The notes under the pieces: model-generated | Seen by the model: only the letters and a program-made list of their open reading frames with translations | The model's database searches: none | Told to the model about the DNA's origin: nothing | Assembly (NCBI GenBank): GCA_033064195.1 | Contig: JARBJD010000429.1 | Span: 1 to 53,008 of the forward strand | Source of the DNA: Blattamonas nauphoetae | Taxonomy: Eukaryota > Preaxostyla > Oxymonadida | Direction of reading: 5' to 3' | DNA: 53,008 nucleotides | Program-made: the position numbers and the translations under genes | Shown here: positions 33,620-42,800 of the stretch, piece by piece | Layout: each line of letters begins with the position of its first letter | Position numbering within the stretch: the first letter of the stretch is position 1

Positions 33620-33646
33620 ATTTTATTTTTGTAGAAAACACAAATG
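33620..33646 (+). promoter_or_regulatory. T-rich start signal, 136-residue gene
   Basis: TTTTATTTTTGTAGAAAACA, then CAAATG; the ATG at 33644 lies slightly further from the T tract, as at 27723. Confidence 0.5.
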
Positions 33647-34054
33647 GTGAAGAGATACTTCTCAATTCAGAATTCTCACACTGCTCAACTCCCTCCTGAT
33701 TTTACCAATTCAAGAAAACAAAAATACATCTACTTTCTTGACTGCAAACTCATCCATGTGAAAGAAGAGATCGGTGATTCGTCAACTGTAATATCCAAAG
33801 ATATTCCTCAAAATTTCACCATTCATGCTGATTGGATCCAGACTGATGCTCACAATGATTCATATGTTGCCTTCTGTAACGAACAGATTGCGAAGCGAAA
33901 GAAGTGGGAATTAAGCACTCGACAATCGATTGTGAAGATCTGGTTCAAAGACAGTTCTGGTGAATCAATTGAGATGGAAACAACTGAGACAATCAATGGA
34001 AAAATAATCAAAGAGTATTATGAATTTCTCGTTGATCTCATGTTGGAATATTAG
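33644..34054 (+). CDS. Polinton hypothetical protein, 136 residues
   Basis: Not recognised. It starts MVKRYFSIQN. It has several beta-strand-like stretches (KYIYFLDCKLIHV; IVKIWFKDSS) and ends VDLMLEY. It follows the second capsid-like gene by 38 bp and its last 17 bp overlap the end of the fibre-like gene on the other strand. A small virion or assembly protein is plausible from position. Looks whole. Confidence 0.65.
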   Translation: MVKRYFSIQNSHTAQLPPDFTNSRKQKYIYFLDCKLIHVKEEIGDSSTVISKDIPQNFTIHADWIQTDAHNDSYVAFCNEQIAKRKKWELSTRQSIVKIWFKDSSGESIEMETTETINGKIIKEYYEFLVDLMLEY

Positions 34055-34958
34055 TCAGTGAATTATATTTTTGGATTAGTTCATTGATGACTGTCTGTTG
34101 TTGTCCGACAATAGAGCACAATTCCTGAATGGCTTTGATACAGAAGCATGAGAGTTCTGCATAATCAACTTGAAGACAATCTGGATTAGAATCGTTCACG
34201 ACTTCGGGAAAAATTTCTTGGATCTGTTGTGCAATCACTCCAATGTGTTTCTTCTGGCTTTCCTTCTTCAGACACTCACATTTCTCTTTGCAGTTCTTCA
34301 AGTGTTCTTCATCTGTCTCTTTGTCCATTTGCTTTGTCACTTTGTTAATCTTCGAGTCGAATGTGTTGAATTGGTACTGCACGATTTCGACTTTATTCAG
34401 TTGCTCAAGAACATCAGGGTATGGTTCAATATTTCTTTTCACTCTTCTGTCTGACAACTGAGAAAAACTTCCTGTTGGTGATATTGAAAATACTCCTGAA
34501 CCAGTGTCCTCATCGTAGTAATACAATGCTGGTGTATCACATGGTGACCACATAATGATACCATCACCATTGAACTGAATTCCAGAAGTTTCTGCAATCG
34601 ATTGTGAGATTGAAATTCCAGACTTAAATGTTGATGCCGGGTATGTTCCAGGATACTTCGGAAGTGATCCTTCTGAGATATTCCACTTCGCTCCATTAAC
34701 ATTTATCAATCCTCCTATTTCTGGTGTCGCAATACCAGCTGAACAACTGATTGATCCGTTTGTGCTTACCACTTTTTGGATTGAGGATATCGCTGTCTGC
34801 TGTGCTTCAGTTGTCTTCTTAAGTGTGTCGACTTCTTCCTGATTCGTTTCTAATTCCGTCTGTAGTGAGTGAATGACTGCTGCATTCTCAGTGATCGTCG
34901 ACAGATTATGATCAATCATTTTCTCAATCATCTGTGAATTGTATTTTTGTCGATTCAT
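34038..34958 (-). CDS. Fibre-like protein with C-terminal S74 intramolecular chaperone domain
   Basis: A 306-residue protein starting MNRQKYNSQM. Residues about 10-65 form a coiled coil (TENAAVIHSLQTELETNQEE). A beta-rich middle follows (GSISCSAGIATPEIGGLINV, then GIQFNGDGIIMWS). From about residue 165 comes a Peptidase_S74 domain: LSDRRVKRNI with the Ser-Asp pair (Ser169, Asp170) at the self-cleavage site and a following Lys, then KKHIGVIAQQIQEIFPEVV and VDYAELSCFCIKAIQEL. In phage tail fibres and spikes this domain trimerises the fibre and cuts itself off. So this is likely a trimeric host-attachment fibre. It is convergent on the virion genes and closes the element. It looks whole. Confidence 0.85.
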   Translation of the reverse strand: MNRQKYNSQMIEKMIDHNLSTITENAAVIHSLQTELETNQEEVDTLKKTTEAQQTAISSIQKVVSTNGSISCSAGIATPEIGGLINVNGAKWNISEGSLPKYPGTYPASTFKSGISISQSIAETSGIQFNGDGIIMWSPCDTPALYYYDEDTGSGVFSISPTGSFSQLSDRRVKRNIEPYPDVLEQLNKVEIVQYQFNTFDSKINKVTKQMDKETDEEHLKNCKEKCECLKKESQKKHIGVIAQQIQEIFPEVVNDSNPDCLQVDYAELSCFCIKAIQELCSIVGQQQTVINELIQKYNSLTNIPT

Positions 34959-35042
34959 TTTTTGTTTGCTCTTTCATTGAAATTAAAAAAGAGAAAAATA
35001 GCCGTTGAGTAGTTCCTGTTCATGTTCGTGTGAGTTTCCTAT

Positions 35043-35309
35043 GGACACCCCGATACCCCTTTGGGGACGATCTATCTCAATCCTTCTCAATGACTGCTAC
35101 GCTCTCACAGAGAATAGCAAATTCCTTGAAGGGATAAGTCTTGGGTGGGCATGATTTACGGTCAAACTCTCTGTCGAGAATCTGAAGCCAACATGAACCC
35201 CGGGGACAATCTTTCGATCATCCGTCTCCAATCCAACCTTCAATTCGTTCTACGCATCAGTCACGAGGGCACCATTTTGCCTGAGTATCTTGGAACGTTA
35301 CGTCGAGGT
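35043..35309. repeat. Unclassified dispersed repeat, copy a
   Basis: About 265 bp with landmarks CCCCGATACCCCTTTGGGGA, CTTGGGTGGGCATGATTTAC, CATGAACCCCGGGG and CACGAGGGCACCATTTTGCC. The same landmarks occur in the same order at 35963 and 36302. No reading frame is kept between the copies, so a non-coding origin is more likely. Confidence 0.75.
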
Positions 35310-35411
35310 CTCACACTTGCACAAACTGGACCTACTCTTCATATGCAAATTAAAAAATTCAAAGAAAAAAAATCAGCGTTAATTTTGTGAACACTCAAAT
35401 CATCCCAAATC

Positions 35412-35746
35412 CTACTCTGATAGAACAGGAACCTGCTTGTACTCACCAACGAGCTCACAGTTGTACTTCCTCAGTTCATTCTCAACAAAGGATTGAGTGT
35501 AGTGTCGACGTTGTGACATGTGTGGTCTGTTTCCTTGATTCCACAACTTTGGTTTTATCCTCCACTCAACACCTTCATGAACATAGATGACTGGGATATT
35601 ATGTCTGACATACTCAGAAACAAGTTCACAGTTCTCTTCTTTCATTGACTGAATCAAAGCTTGCTTGGCATCTGTTCGACGTTTTCGCTCCCCTTTGGAG
35701 GGTTCGAAGTCTTTAGCGAGACATATGTAGTATTCACTGTTGTCAT
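35412..35746 (-). pseudogene. Small repeat-module gene remnant, Polinton type
   Basis: A minus-strand relative of the genes at 11573 and 46334: same module text (EENCELVSEYV, HEGVEWRIKPKLWNQGNRPH, then FVENELRKYNCELVGEY) and the same T-rich signal (AATTTGTATTAAATG) before its start. It is cut at its 3' side and has about one more break. On the minus strand and just past the tail of copy 2, it is what remains of a Polinton head lying in inverse orientation, possibly the displaced head of copy 1. No polymerase sequence is next to it. Confidence 0.75.
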
Positions 35747-35962
35747 TTAATACAAATTAAAAATCAAAAAGAAAAAATGAAATGTGAAGTGAGGTGTGTT
35801 GAGAGTTTTTATTTATTGTTCCATGTTGTGCTAGATTTCATCTTCTTTCTTTTTGTTTCTTTCTTCCAAGTTTCATTTTTCATTCAATTCATTTTTTCAT
35901 TCATTCATTCAATTGATTTTTCAATCATTCAATCATTCATTCAAGTTTGTATGATTGTACCA

Positions 35963-36210
35963 TGAGACAACCCGATACTCCTTTGGGGATCATTCTATCA
36001 TGATCCTACTCAATGACTACTGCTGGCGAATTCCTTGAAGGGTTAAGTCTTGGGTGGGCATGATTTACGGGCACATCTAAGTGCGGCCAACATGAACCCC
36101 GGGGCGGATTCCTAGAAATCCACCGTCTCCAATTCAACCTTCAATTCGTTCTACGCATTAGTCACGAGGGCACCATTTTGCCTGAGTATCAAGGGAAATT
36201 ACGTCGAGGT
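35963..36210. repeat. Unclassified dispersed repeat, copy b
   Basis: Same landmarks as copy a. It is preceded by CAAGTTTGTATGATTGTACC, which also precedes copy c, so b and c form a tandem pair with a period of about 339 bp; AATCATTC-type simple repeats fill the gap. Confidence 0.75.
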
Positions 36211-36301
36211 ATCATTTTTCAACTTGAAATTCAATCATTCAATCATTCAAGCCTTCATCGTTCATCATTTCCTTTATCAAGTTTTTGTATGATTGTACCG
36301 T

Positions 36302-36549
36302 AGGACAACCCGATACTCCTTTGGGGATCACTCTATCTGATCCTACTCAATGACTACTGCTGGCGAATTCCTTGAAGGGCTAAGGTATTGGGGGGGCATG
36401 ATTTACGGTCACATTCAAGTGATGCCCACAGTGAACCCCCGGGGACAGCCTCCCAGCTCGTCCCGCTCCAATCCAACCTTCAATTCGTTCTACGCATTAG
36501 CCACGAGGGCACCATTTTGCCTGAGTATCAAGGGAAATTACGTCGAGGT
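36302..36549. repeat. Unclassified dispersed repeat, copy c
   Basis: Third copy; closest to copy b in sequence. It ends in ACGTCGAGGTTTCATACTTC, 50 bp before the left end of the 3.8-kb hAT-type element. Confidence 0.75.
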
Positions 36550-36598
36550 TTCATACTTCAACTTTTTTGGAAATTTTGAATTTTTGAATTTTTGAATT

Positions 36599-39500
36599 TA
36601 GGCATGGGCACCAGTCAGTCCACAATCAATGAGTCCAGTCACCAAAACAAATCGAGTCGGTGACTCACCCCACAAGGCAAATTCTGGAGGAATGCAGACC
36701 CAGAATGTCCCCATTTCAGTCGAAGGTCACTTTATGATGGATCATAACCTTTATTTCCCCCTTTTTCTTCCTCAGATTCTCAACCACAGTCACACGTCAC
36801 TCTCCATTGACTTTTCTGGTTTATCTTTCACATTTCACACTATTTTTGAGAAATACACTCATTTTTAGATAAATCAAACGAATTTAGCCACAAGTCATCA
36901 CATCACCCCATACTTTTGTGGAGAGTCACTTTGAGTCACTGATCCGCCCATGCAATCATGCAAATAGTCACCGGACTGACTGGACTGTCCGATCTCCTTT
37001 TCACCTGGAACTCAGCGCGTGAATCGACAAGGTTTAAATTCTGATTTTCCCTTCATTTCCACTCTATTTGATGAAAGGACACTGATTTTGACCTTCAGGT
37101 CCAGAACACCCCCGCAGATTATGGATGTAGACAATAAGTGTATCATTATGTTTAAGTATCTCTGTATGAACAATTGATCTGATTTCATCGTCCTTTGTTC
37201 TCAGAACGTCACCAGCATCTCTTCTAGACCGGCAGGACAGAGCATCGCATCCCAAGTGACAACTGATAGGATCGTGGAATCTACCGTCAATTGTGTGCTT
37301 TTGAATCTGAGTTAATTTGATTTTCTTCAGTATTCTCTTTCCAACCCTCTTTAACCTGCGGAATAGCACCATTGAGATTTTGACCGTCTCGATCTCACAA
37401 ACAGGAAATGAATCTCTCACAATATTGGACGCCTATAGCACGTTGAGCATGCTGAACTTCGTACTGTTCATCAACACACCGTTATCACCCTCGTTTGCCA
37501 GCCACGGAGGCACACTCACTCTGGTTGACATTTCCATTCGCCCATCCGACTACTCGACTCATGAATATCCCCTAATTCAGTCGACACACAAACAAACACC
37601 TGTCTTGCTGTTCCGTCTTGGAGTTCTCTCAACTTCTCTGAATCAGGACACTCCATTCCTCTCGTCGGGACTGTTCTCTCGTTTCAACCTCATCTCCTCC
37701 ACTTTTTCAAATATTTTGACATCCCTCCTCGCAAACAGCACGGATGATATTTGGTTGGATGATGTAACAGATTCCGTCGTGATCACCTCGTCAAACTTTG
37801 ATCGATGCAATGCCTGTTGCACAAACACCCTTTTCAGCAACAGCCGTTTCCGCACCCTTTTCACTCTTGATTGCTCATTCTCCCACTTAACTTTGACAAA
37901 TGAAGGCCAGCAGACTCTCTCAGGCACGACGCAACTCATCGGGGATGTCTTCGCCTCCATCTCTCGAAATGGGGAAGGAGGAGCCATCCAATTCAATCCA
38001 TCCGATACCTCTGCCGTTCTCACCGTTACAAACGATGCTTTCACATCCTGCTCCTCAACCAGCAGCTCCAAAGGAGGAGCCGTCTCTGCATCGAACCGCA
38101 AGGTCGTCGTCGCCGCAGCGACCTTCACAGAATGCACACGACAATCTGGAGGAGCTATTGCGACCACTGCAGCACAACTCACAGTGTCTGACAGTGCATT
38201 CTACACGTGCAAGGCCATCTGCCATGCGTGGATCGAAGAAAGAGGAGATGTCCCATTTCGAGGTGATCCAGACACACCAGAAACCGTCAGATTGAACGGC
38301 GGCGGAGGAGCGATGTGATTTGAACTGCAGTCTTCGTATTATCTGCTCAGCTCGTGTCTCTTCGAGTCCTGCCTTGCCCCGTCGTTTGGAGGCGGAGTCG
38401 TTCTCTACCCGTACGGTTGCGCAGCTCCGGAATTCTTCAGAATGGTGATTTGCATGTTTCTCGGCACCACAGGTTTCCTTTTGTCTCTTTTCTTCTATTT
38501 CTTTGTCTCATCTCTCGCTAAGTGTCCACCATCAAAACGGAACGATCAGGAGGGCAGATCGTGATGATTGCATGTAGTCGGTTCATTGTTGACGACGTCG
38601 AGGGCTATAACTATTTTCGAGATGAGCTCAACAATCAAGATGGTGTCCAAACCAAACGAAAGGAGGGTCTTTTCACAGAAACGAAGGAATCAGAAGCCAA
38701 GAACATCCCATTGGGTACGTCTGGTCAATTTCCTGGATCGACGGTGGAATTCATGGATGCCGATGTTCATGTCGCCACATCTGGATCGAAAAGATGGGAT
38801 TGTGGATCTTCGTCAAAACGATGCGAGACAGTGACATTCGCTGGGAACAAAGTGAAAACAAACTACAAAGTGATTGTGGCTGCAGGAGAATACTCGTCTG
38901 AGAACGAAGATGAGACGTGCATTCTCGTCAACACGAAGATAGTCCGAATCGAAGGGGCGGGATCGTCGTCAACCAGCGTCTCTTTCATCAAACCAACCTT
39001 CTTTCAAACGGCCAACATGACAGTATCAGCTGGACTCTTTTCTGTGTCGGTGATGTCACTCACTCTGATCAACTGCATTCTGAAAGGAACAGGACCAGCC
39101 ATCCAAGTTGACTATACCTCGACATCATCCCTCACACACTCCTCGTCATCCTTCACCAACTGCAAACTTAGATATAAATCGAAGCACGTTGGAGCCAGTC
39201 TGGACATCAATCTGTAGGACAACGCTAAGAATTACACTTTGAGCAAGCAAACCAACCGCACAACTGACATCTTCATCTCAACACCCATCCTCGACAAGGA
39301 ATCCAAATACTGCGCCGAAGACCACTTCAAAGTATCGTGGCAGAACAACGCAGCAGACAATCTTCGCTTCAAAAAGCTTCTCACGCGATCCGCGTTCAAT
39401 CCACAGGAGATGAGGATTCCTTTCTACTTCGCGAGTCAGACGGAGCTGTTCGTGGACACTTCGAAGTCTCGTGGCAGGACTACGGGTTGCAGGATGCTCC

Positions 39501-40387
39501 ATGTCAGTCTGTGACGTGAGCTGGGAGTCAGATGTCGTTGATTGGGGTGACAGTAGTTGTGATGGTATCTGCTCGTTTGAAGGGGACGACGGACATCGCA
39601 GGGAGTTCCATCCAGCCGGAACACGAATCGAACCTAACCACTCTTCAAATCACCACTGTTTCCGCCTGATGAACACGGACGCAACAACCACAGTCAACAC
39701 AATCGAATTTGCCTTCCACATATCTCTCTCCTCGTAGACTCCCCTCCTCTCAACCTCTTCTGGCTCCTGCATGCTTCAATCGTGCTCCTTCAAGTTGTCT
39801 GGCTCTGTCGTGGCCGCTCAGACTCTGATCTCCGTCTTGGCAATAGGAACCTTCAACACCAACCAACTTCGAGGGACATGCCTCTCGTTCTTGTCGCCCG
39901 CAATCGGCATCGCCTCTCCCTCGATCTCTGTCGGCAACGTCACTTTCAGTTCCTGTTCCTTCACTGACACTCTCCCCACCACTCTCGTCTCCATATCCTC
40001 TTCCTCCGCGTGCACTCTTCTCGCGTTGTTCAGTAGACCACCAACATCCACATTCACAGCCATCTCACTTCACCTTTGTATTGCACCAGATCAAAGACTT
40101 CCATTTCATTATTGATCATTCTGTTTTCTAATGTCCTCATCAGTCAGAATGATGTATTTGGAGGAATGACCGATGCGATCAGACCATAACTCGTGTTGTA
40201 GACTGAAGAAGTCTCAACATCCCGTCACGAAGAGAAATTGTGACCGAATTAACCTTCTGGAGCATATTTCAATCAGTTCATCTCACAAAATCGATGATTT
40301 CCTTTGTCCTCCGAACAACTCATGAAAAAATGGGTTAAAATGAGTCAGTCCAAAAAATCTGAGTCAGGTGACTGGTGCCCATGCCTA
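36599..40387. mobile_element. hAT-type element carrying a beta-helix gene remnant, 3.8 kb
   Basis: Ends are inverted repeats TAGGCATGGGCACCAGTCA (19 bp, perfect), flanked by TTTGAATT on each side (36591-36598, 40388-40395), an 8-bp duplication as expected for hAT. The flanks are TTTGAATT-rich low-complexity DNA, so the duplication alone is weak evidence; the termini are strong. GACTC/GAGTC motifs repeat near both ends. No hAT transposase is seen. The interior is mainly a decayed right-handed beta-helix gene, so this looks like a non-autonomous element with captured host sequence. Confidence 0.8.
37317..40116 (+). pseudogene. Right-handed beta-helix (pectin-lyase-like) surface protein remnant
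   Basis: Protein text in several frames shows the short Ser/Thr/Gly-rich repeats of parallel beta-helix proteins: FTSCSSTSSSKGGAVSAS, TFTECTRQSGGAIATTAA, FSSCSFTDTLPTTLVSIS. A second part (38522-39217) has DVHVATSGSKRWDCGSSSKR and VIVAAGEYSSENEDETC, the entry segment of such proteins before the helix rungs. An in-frame TGA near 38317 and several frame changes (about 39.2-39.75 kb) make it a pseudogene, though some gaps could be introns (a CAG/GTTTCC junction near 38,470). Large families of this type are typical of Blattamonas-like oxymonads; that link is from memory. It lies wholly inside the hAT-type element, apparently as captured host DNA. Confidence 0.7.
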
Positions 40388-40580
40388 TTTGAATTTTTTG
40401 AATTTTTGAATTTTTTGAATTTTTTGAATTTTTTGAATTTTTTGAATTTTTTGAATTTTTGAATTTTTTTGAAATTTTCCTAAGTATTTTTTTTTGAAAT
40501 TTTTTTTTGAATTTTTGAATTTTTTTTTAATTTTTGAAATTGTTTTGGTATTTTGAAACTTTTTCATTTTTTTTTGAAAT
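40388..40580. repeat. Low-complexity TTTGAATTTT tract
   Basis: An AT-rich run of TTTGAATTTT-type units. Similar units stand at 36570-36598, on the other side of the hAT-type element, so the element appears to have split one such tract. Confidence 0.9.
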
Positions 40581-40587
40581 TAAGATT

Positions 40588-40660
40588 GCCCCTCGCCTGA
40601 ATCGAACCACCCCCTAGAAACGGGTGGACACTGGAACATACCCACTGAGCTACTAGCTCC
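40588..40660 (-). ncRNA. tRNA-like sequence (degenerate or SINE head)
   Basis: 73 nt on the minus strand. It has an A-box-like TAGCTCAGTGGG and a B-box-like GGTTCGATTC at tRNA spacing, with a strong CCACCC/GGGTGG stem between them. The two ends do not pair as an acceptor stem, so I do not call a functional tRNA. A tRNA-derived SINE head or old tRNA pseudogene fits. Confidence 0.45.
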
Positions 40661-40741
40661 TGAAAATGTTAGTTTCGACCTGTGCCTTATACTTCGAATG
40701 TTCAGATCTGCTATATATTCCTTTTATCGTCTACCTATCTC

Positions 40742-40965
40742 CCCTCGTTAAAAAGCATGGATTTATCACGGGAACGACTTTTTTACCCTCGTTAAAAAGC
40801 ATGACTTTTTCTCGTCAGCGATTTTTTCAAAATAAGTTAGATTTTCCGTTTTAACATTTTACCCCCGTTAAAAAGCATGACTATTTCACGGGAGCGATCT
40901 GCTAAATCTTAATTCTTGGTCACTTGTTACCCTCGTTAAAAAGCATGACTTTTTCACGGGAGCAT
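40742..40965. repeat. Four copies of a 35-bp hairpin repeat
   Basis: Copies start at 40742, 40786, 40862 and 40930. The consensus CCCTCGTTAAAAAGCATGAC continues TTTTTCACGGGAG. Each can fold: CCC, CGT and AAAAAG on the left face CTTTTT, ACG and GGG on the right around a CATGA loop. Three of the four are followed by a GCTATATA or GCTAAAT box. Spacing is irregular (44-76 bp). Confidence 0.75.
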
Positions 40966-41068
40966 TTTTTGCTATATATTGAATTTATTGACAAAGTTTT
41001 CAAATTTTAAATCTGCTATAGTGTCTTTTTTTCGGGTATAAAGTTTCTGATTTTCCGGGATAATTTCA

Positions 41069-41152
41069 GGACCGGATAGTCTAGTGGTAATGGTGAGTGC
41101 ACGCACTACTACTACTAAGCTGAAGGTCCTAGGTTCAATTCCTGGCGGAAGC
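41069..41152 (+). ncRNA. tRNA-like sequence (SINE head or tRNA pseudogene)
   Basis: A-box TAGTCTAGTGG at 41077 and B-box GGTTCAATTCC at 41132 are good matches to RNA polymerase III internal promoters, and the T arm pairs (CTAGG with CCTGG). The acceptor ends (GGACCGG-side and CGGAAGC) do not pair, and the anticodon region has a CACTACTACTACTA run. So it is tRNA-derived rather than a working tRNA. The following about 220 bp (to 41370) could be the body of a SINE. Confidence 0.5.
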
Positions 41153-41464
41153 ATTTAATTTCACATATCACTGCCCTTTGGCATGGTCTAGGCCCTTGGC
41201 AAGACCAACGTACGTCTCCGGAACTCAAATCGAGAAAAATGAGTTCCGATGCCGGTCTAAAAGGGACCGATGAGAAGGGTCGCAACCTTCGGAACCTTGA
41301 AAAAATACACCAGCTTCCGCCAAAACCAAGGTTTTTGCATTTTTGGAAATTTTCGAAATTTTGCTTCAACTTGAAAGTATGAAGTAACTGAACTCTGGAA
41401 GAGAATATTTCTCTAAGTTTGACAACTTTCTGAAATGAAAATGACTTTTACTCCAAGTATTTTC

Positions 41465-41546
41465 TGAATTGTCAATCGGCATGGAGAAAAAGCTATAGTA
41501 GTGGTGTCTTTGCCAACGTGGTTCCACATTCGCCTATATCACTACT
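41465..41546 (-). repeat. Polinton terminus, outward end at 41546
   Basis: Read on the minus strand it starts AGTAGTGATATAGGCGAATG and then GGAACCACGTTGGC, matching the left end of copy 2 and copy 3. It is therefore the end of a Polinton lying to its left. The next six bases, TTGACA, differ from the six before 8684 (TGCATC), so these two ends are not a simple pair. It may be the head end of copy 1 or the far end of copy 2. Confidence 0.75.
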
Positions 41547-41651
41547 TTGACAAGCAGTTGAAGAACAGTCTGTTCGATATTTACGTGTTAAAATTCCAGT
41601 TTTCGCTTTGGATGATCATATGGGATGGTGAAAGACCCTGATGGATTGTCT

Positions 41652-42800
41652 GTCTAGAAAATGCAGAACTTGAAATTAGTTGCCAGTTCATGAACGAGAA
41701 ATGTCATAAGATCCGGAAAAGATGACAGTGATGGAGAGTTCTTGACAATGATCATCATTGAATGGTGGAGATCCTCTTGAGACAAGGCGAAGAAAGAATC
41801 ACAAGCATTCTTGAGAACATTACAACTGACGATGATATGAGGACCAGCTTCTCTCCTCCTGACAGTGTCCTCCAGTTTCTCGAATTGCGTGAATCGATAC
41901 TCCATTTTTCTATCCATCGTATCTGAGGGGATATCAGTTTGAATGAAATACAGTTGTTCGATTGTCACAAGTTGGATCTTTAGCTTTGATTCTGAAAAGG
42001 CTCCGGCAGTCGAGAAGCGAAGATCAGACAAAAGATGATGAACTGTAGGACGGTCTTTGTAAGACTGATTAGAAATGTCAGAAAGAGCGAAAATACCACT
42101 GAGAGCATCTAAACAAGGAGTTGAAAGAATCTTTGTCGTGGTGGATCGATTCGAAAGGACATGAAGTGATTTTCACAATTTAGAAGCCGTTTCGACACAA
42201 AACTGGCTCGAGGGCGATGCTAAGCTTGAAAATTTGGTCAGTCTTGTCGAAGACGAACGTATATGAGATAGTGGACTCTTGGGAAATCAAGCGAAGAAGA
42301 ATGAGAATAAGACGAGAACATACAAGTTGAGCATCAATAAGAGCGACTTTTTTCATGAGAATGAACCACAAGTCAAGATGGATAATGTGCTTAAATCATG
42401 GAAGAACGTATTGACCACTCAGATCAGGCATAACTCCACTCCATCACTCGAATCGTTCTCCTCTTGTTCCCCCATTTCTCTCCGATCTTTCTCTCTACAG
42501 AAGAGCTCTTTCTCACGCTGTACAACGAACAAGACAATCCAGATGAGGTAGATTTTGAACTGGTGGGGATGATGTTGTCATTGTTCAGTTGATGGAGGAG
42601 AGGAAGCCTGATGTCAAAAGAAAGATGATGTGGAGTGACAGTTGGGTTTTCACAAACGGTGAAGAGGCTGAAAGCGACAATGGACAAGAGAAAAGCAGTT
42701 CTTGACTTGGCGAGGTAGAAAGCTCAAATAAGGGAATGTTGGGAACCGAACAGTGAGAGGAAGCAAAATTTGACATGGAAATCCACAAACTCACCTATTT
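41652..42800 (-). pseudogene. Host-like gene remnant, function unknown
   Basis: Minus-strand coding-like text continues over several frames. The best part (41654-42180) reads LSGIFALSDISNQSYKDRPT, then FSTAGAFSESKLKIQLVTIE, then YRFTQFEKLEDTVRRREAGP, helical and Leu-rich. Upstream parts (42180-42800) give LSFDIRLPLLHQLNNDNIIP and Ser-rich text. A TAA at about 42,183 and frame changes near 42,420-42,600 break it. It does not resemble Polinton or transposon proteins, so I take it as host DNA between two elements. The family is not recognised; helical-repeat proteins are one possibility. Confidence 0.45.

Larger units (their letters stand above)
8684..34990 (+). mobile_element. Polinton (Maverick) copy 2 with nested insertions
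   Basis: Virus-like element on the plus strand. The left edge is clear: AGTAGTGTAT at 8684 is the AG-type terminus known for Polintons, and it matches the termini at 41546 (inverted) and 43727. The right edge is not clear; the last recognised gene starts at 34958 (minus strand). Without the nested pogo-like and hAT-like elements the span is about 18 kb, a normal Polinton length. It carries polymerase B, integrase, ATPase, two capsid-like proteins and a fibre-like protein; I see no adenovirus-type maturation protease. It is broken: two genes split by transposons and about one break each in integrase and capsid. Confidence 0.85.

Noticed and set aside
41069-41152. Functional tRNA gene
   Set aside because: A and B boxes are good, but the acceptor ends do not pair and the anticodon arm is irregular.
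40972-41154. Small minus-strand protein beginning MLPPGIEPRT
   Set aside because: This text is the usual false translation of a tRNA B box and flank.
8684-41546. A single 33-kb Polinton with both termini
   Set aside because: The termini match in type, but the flanking six bases differ (TGCATC and TTGACA) and a reversed head-gene remnant at 35.4 kb suggests more than one element.
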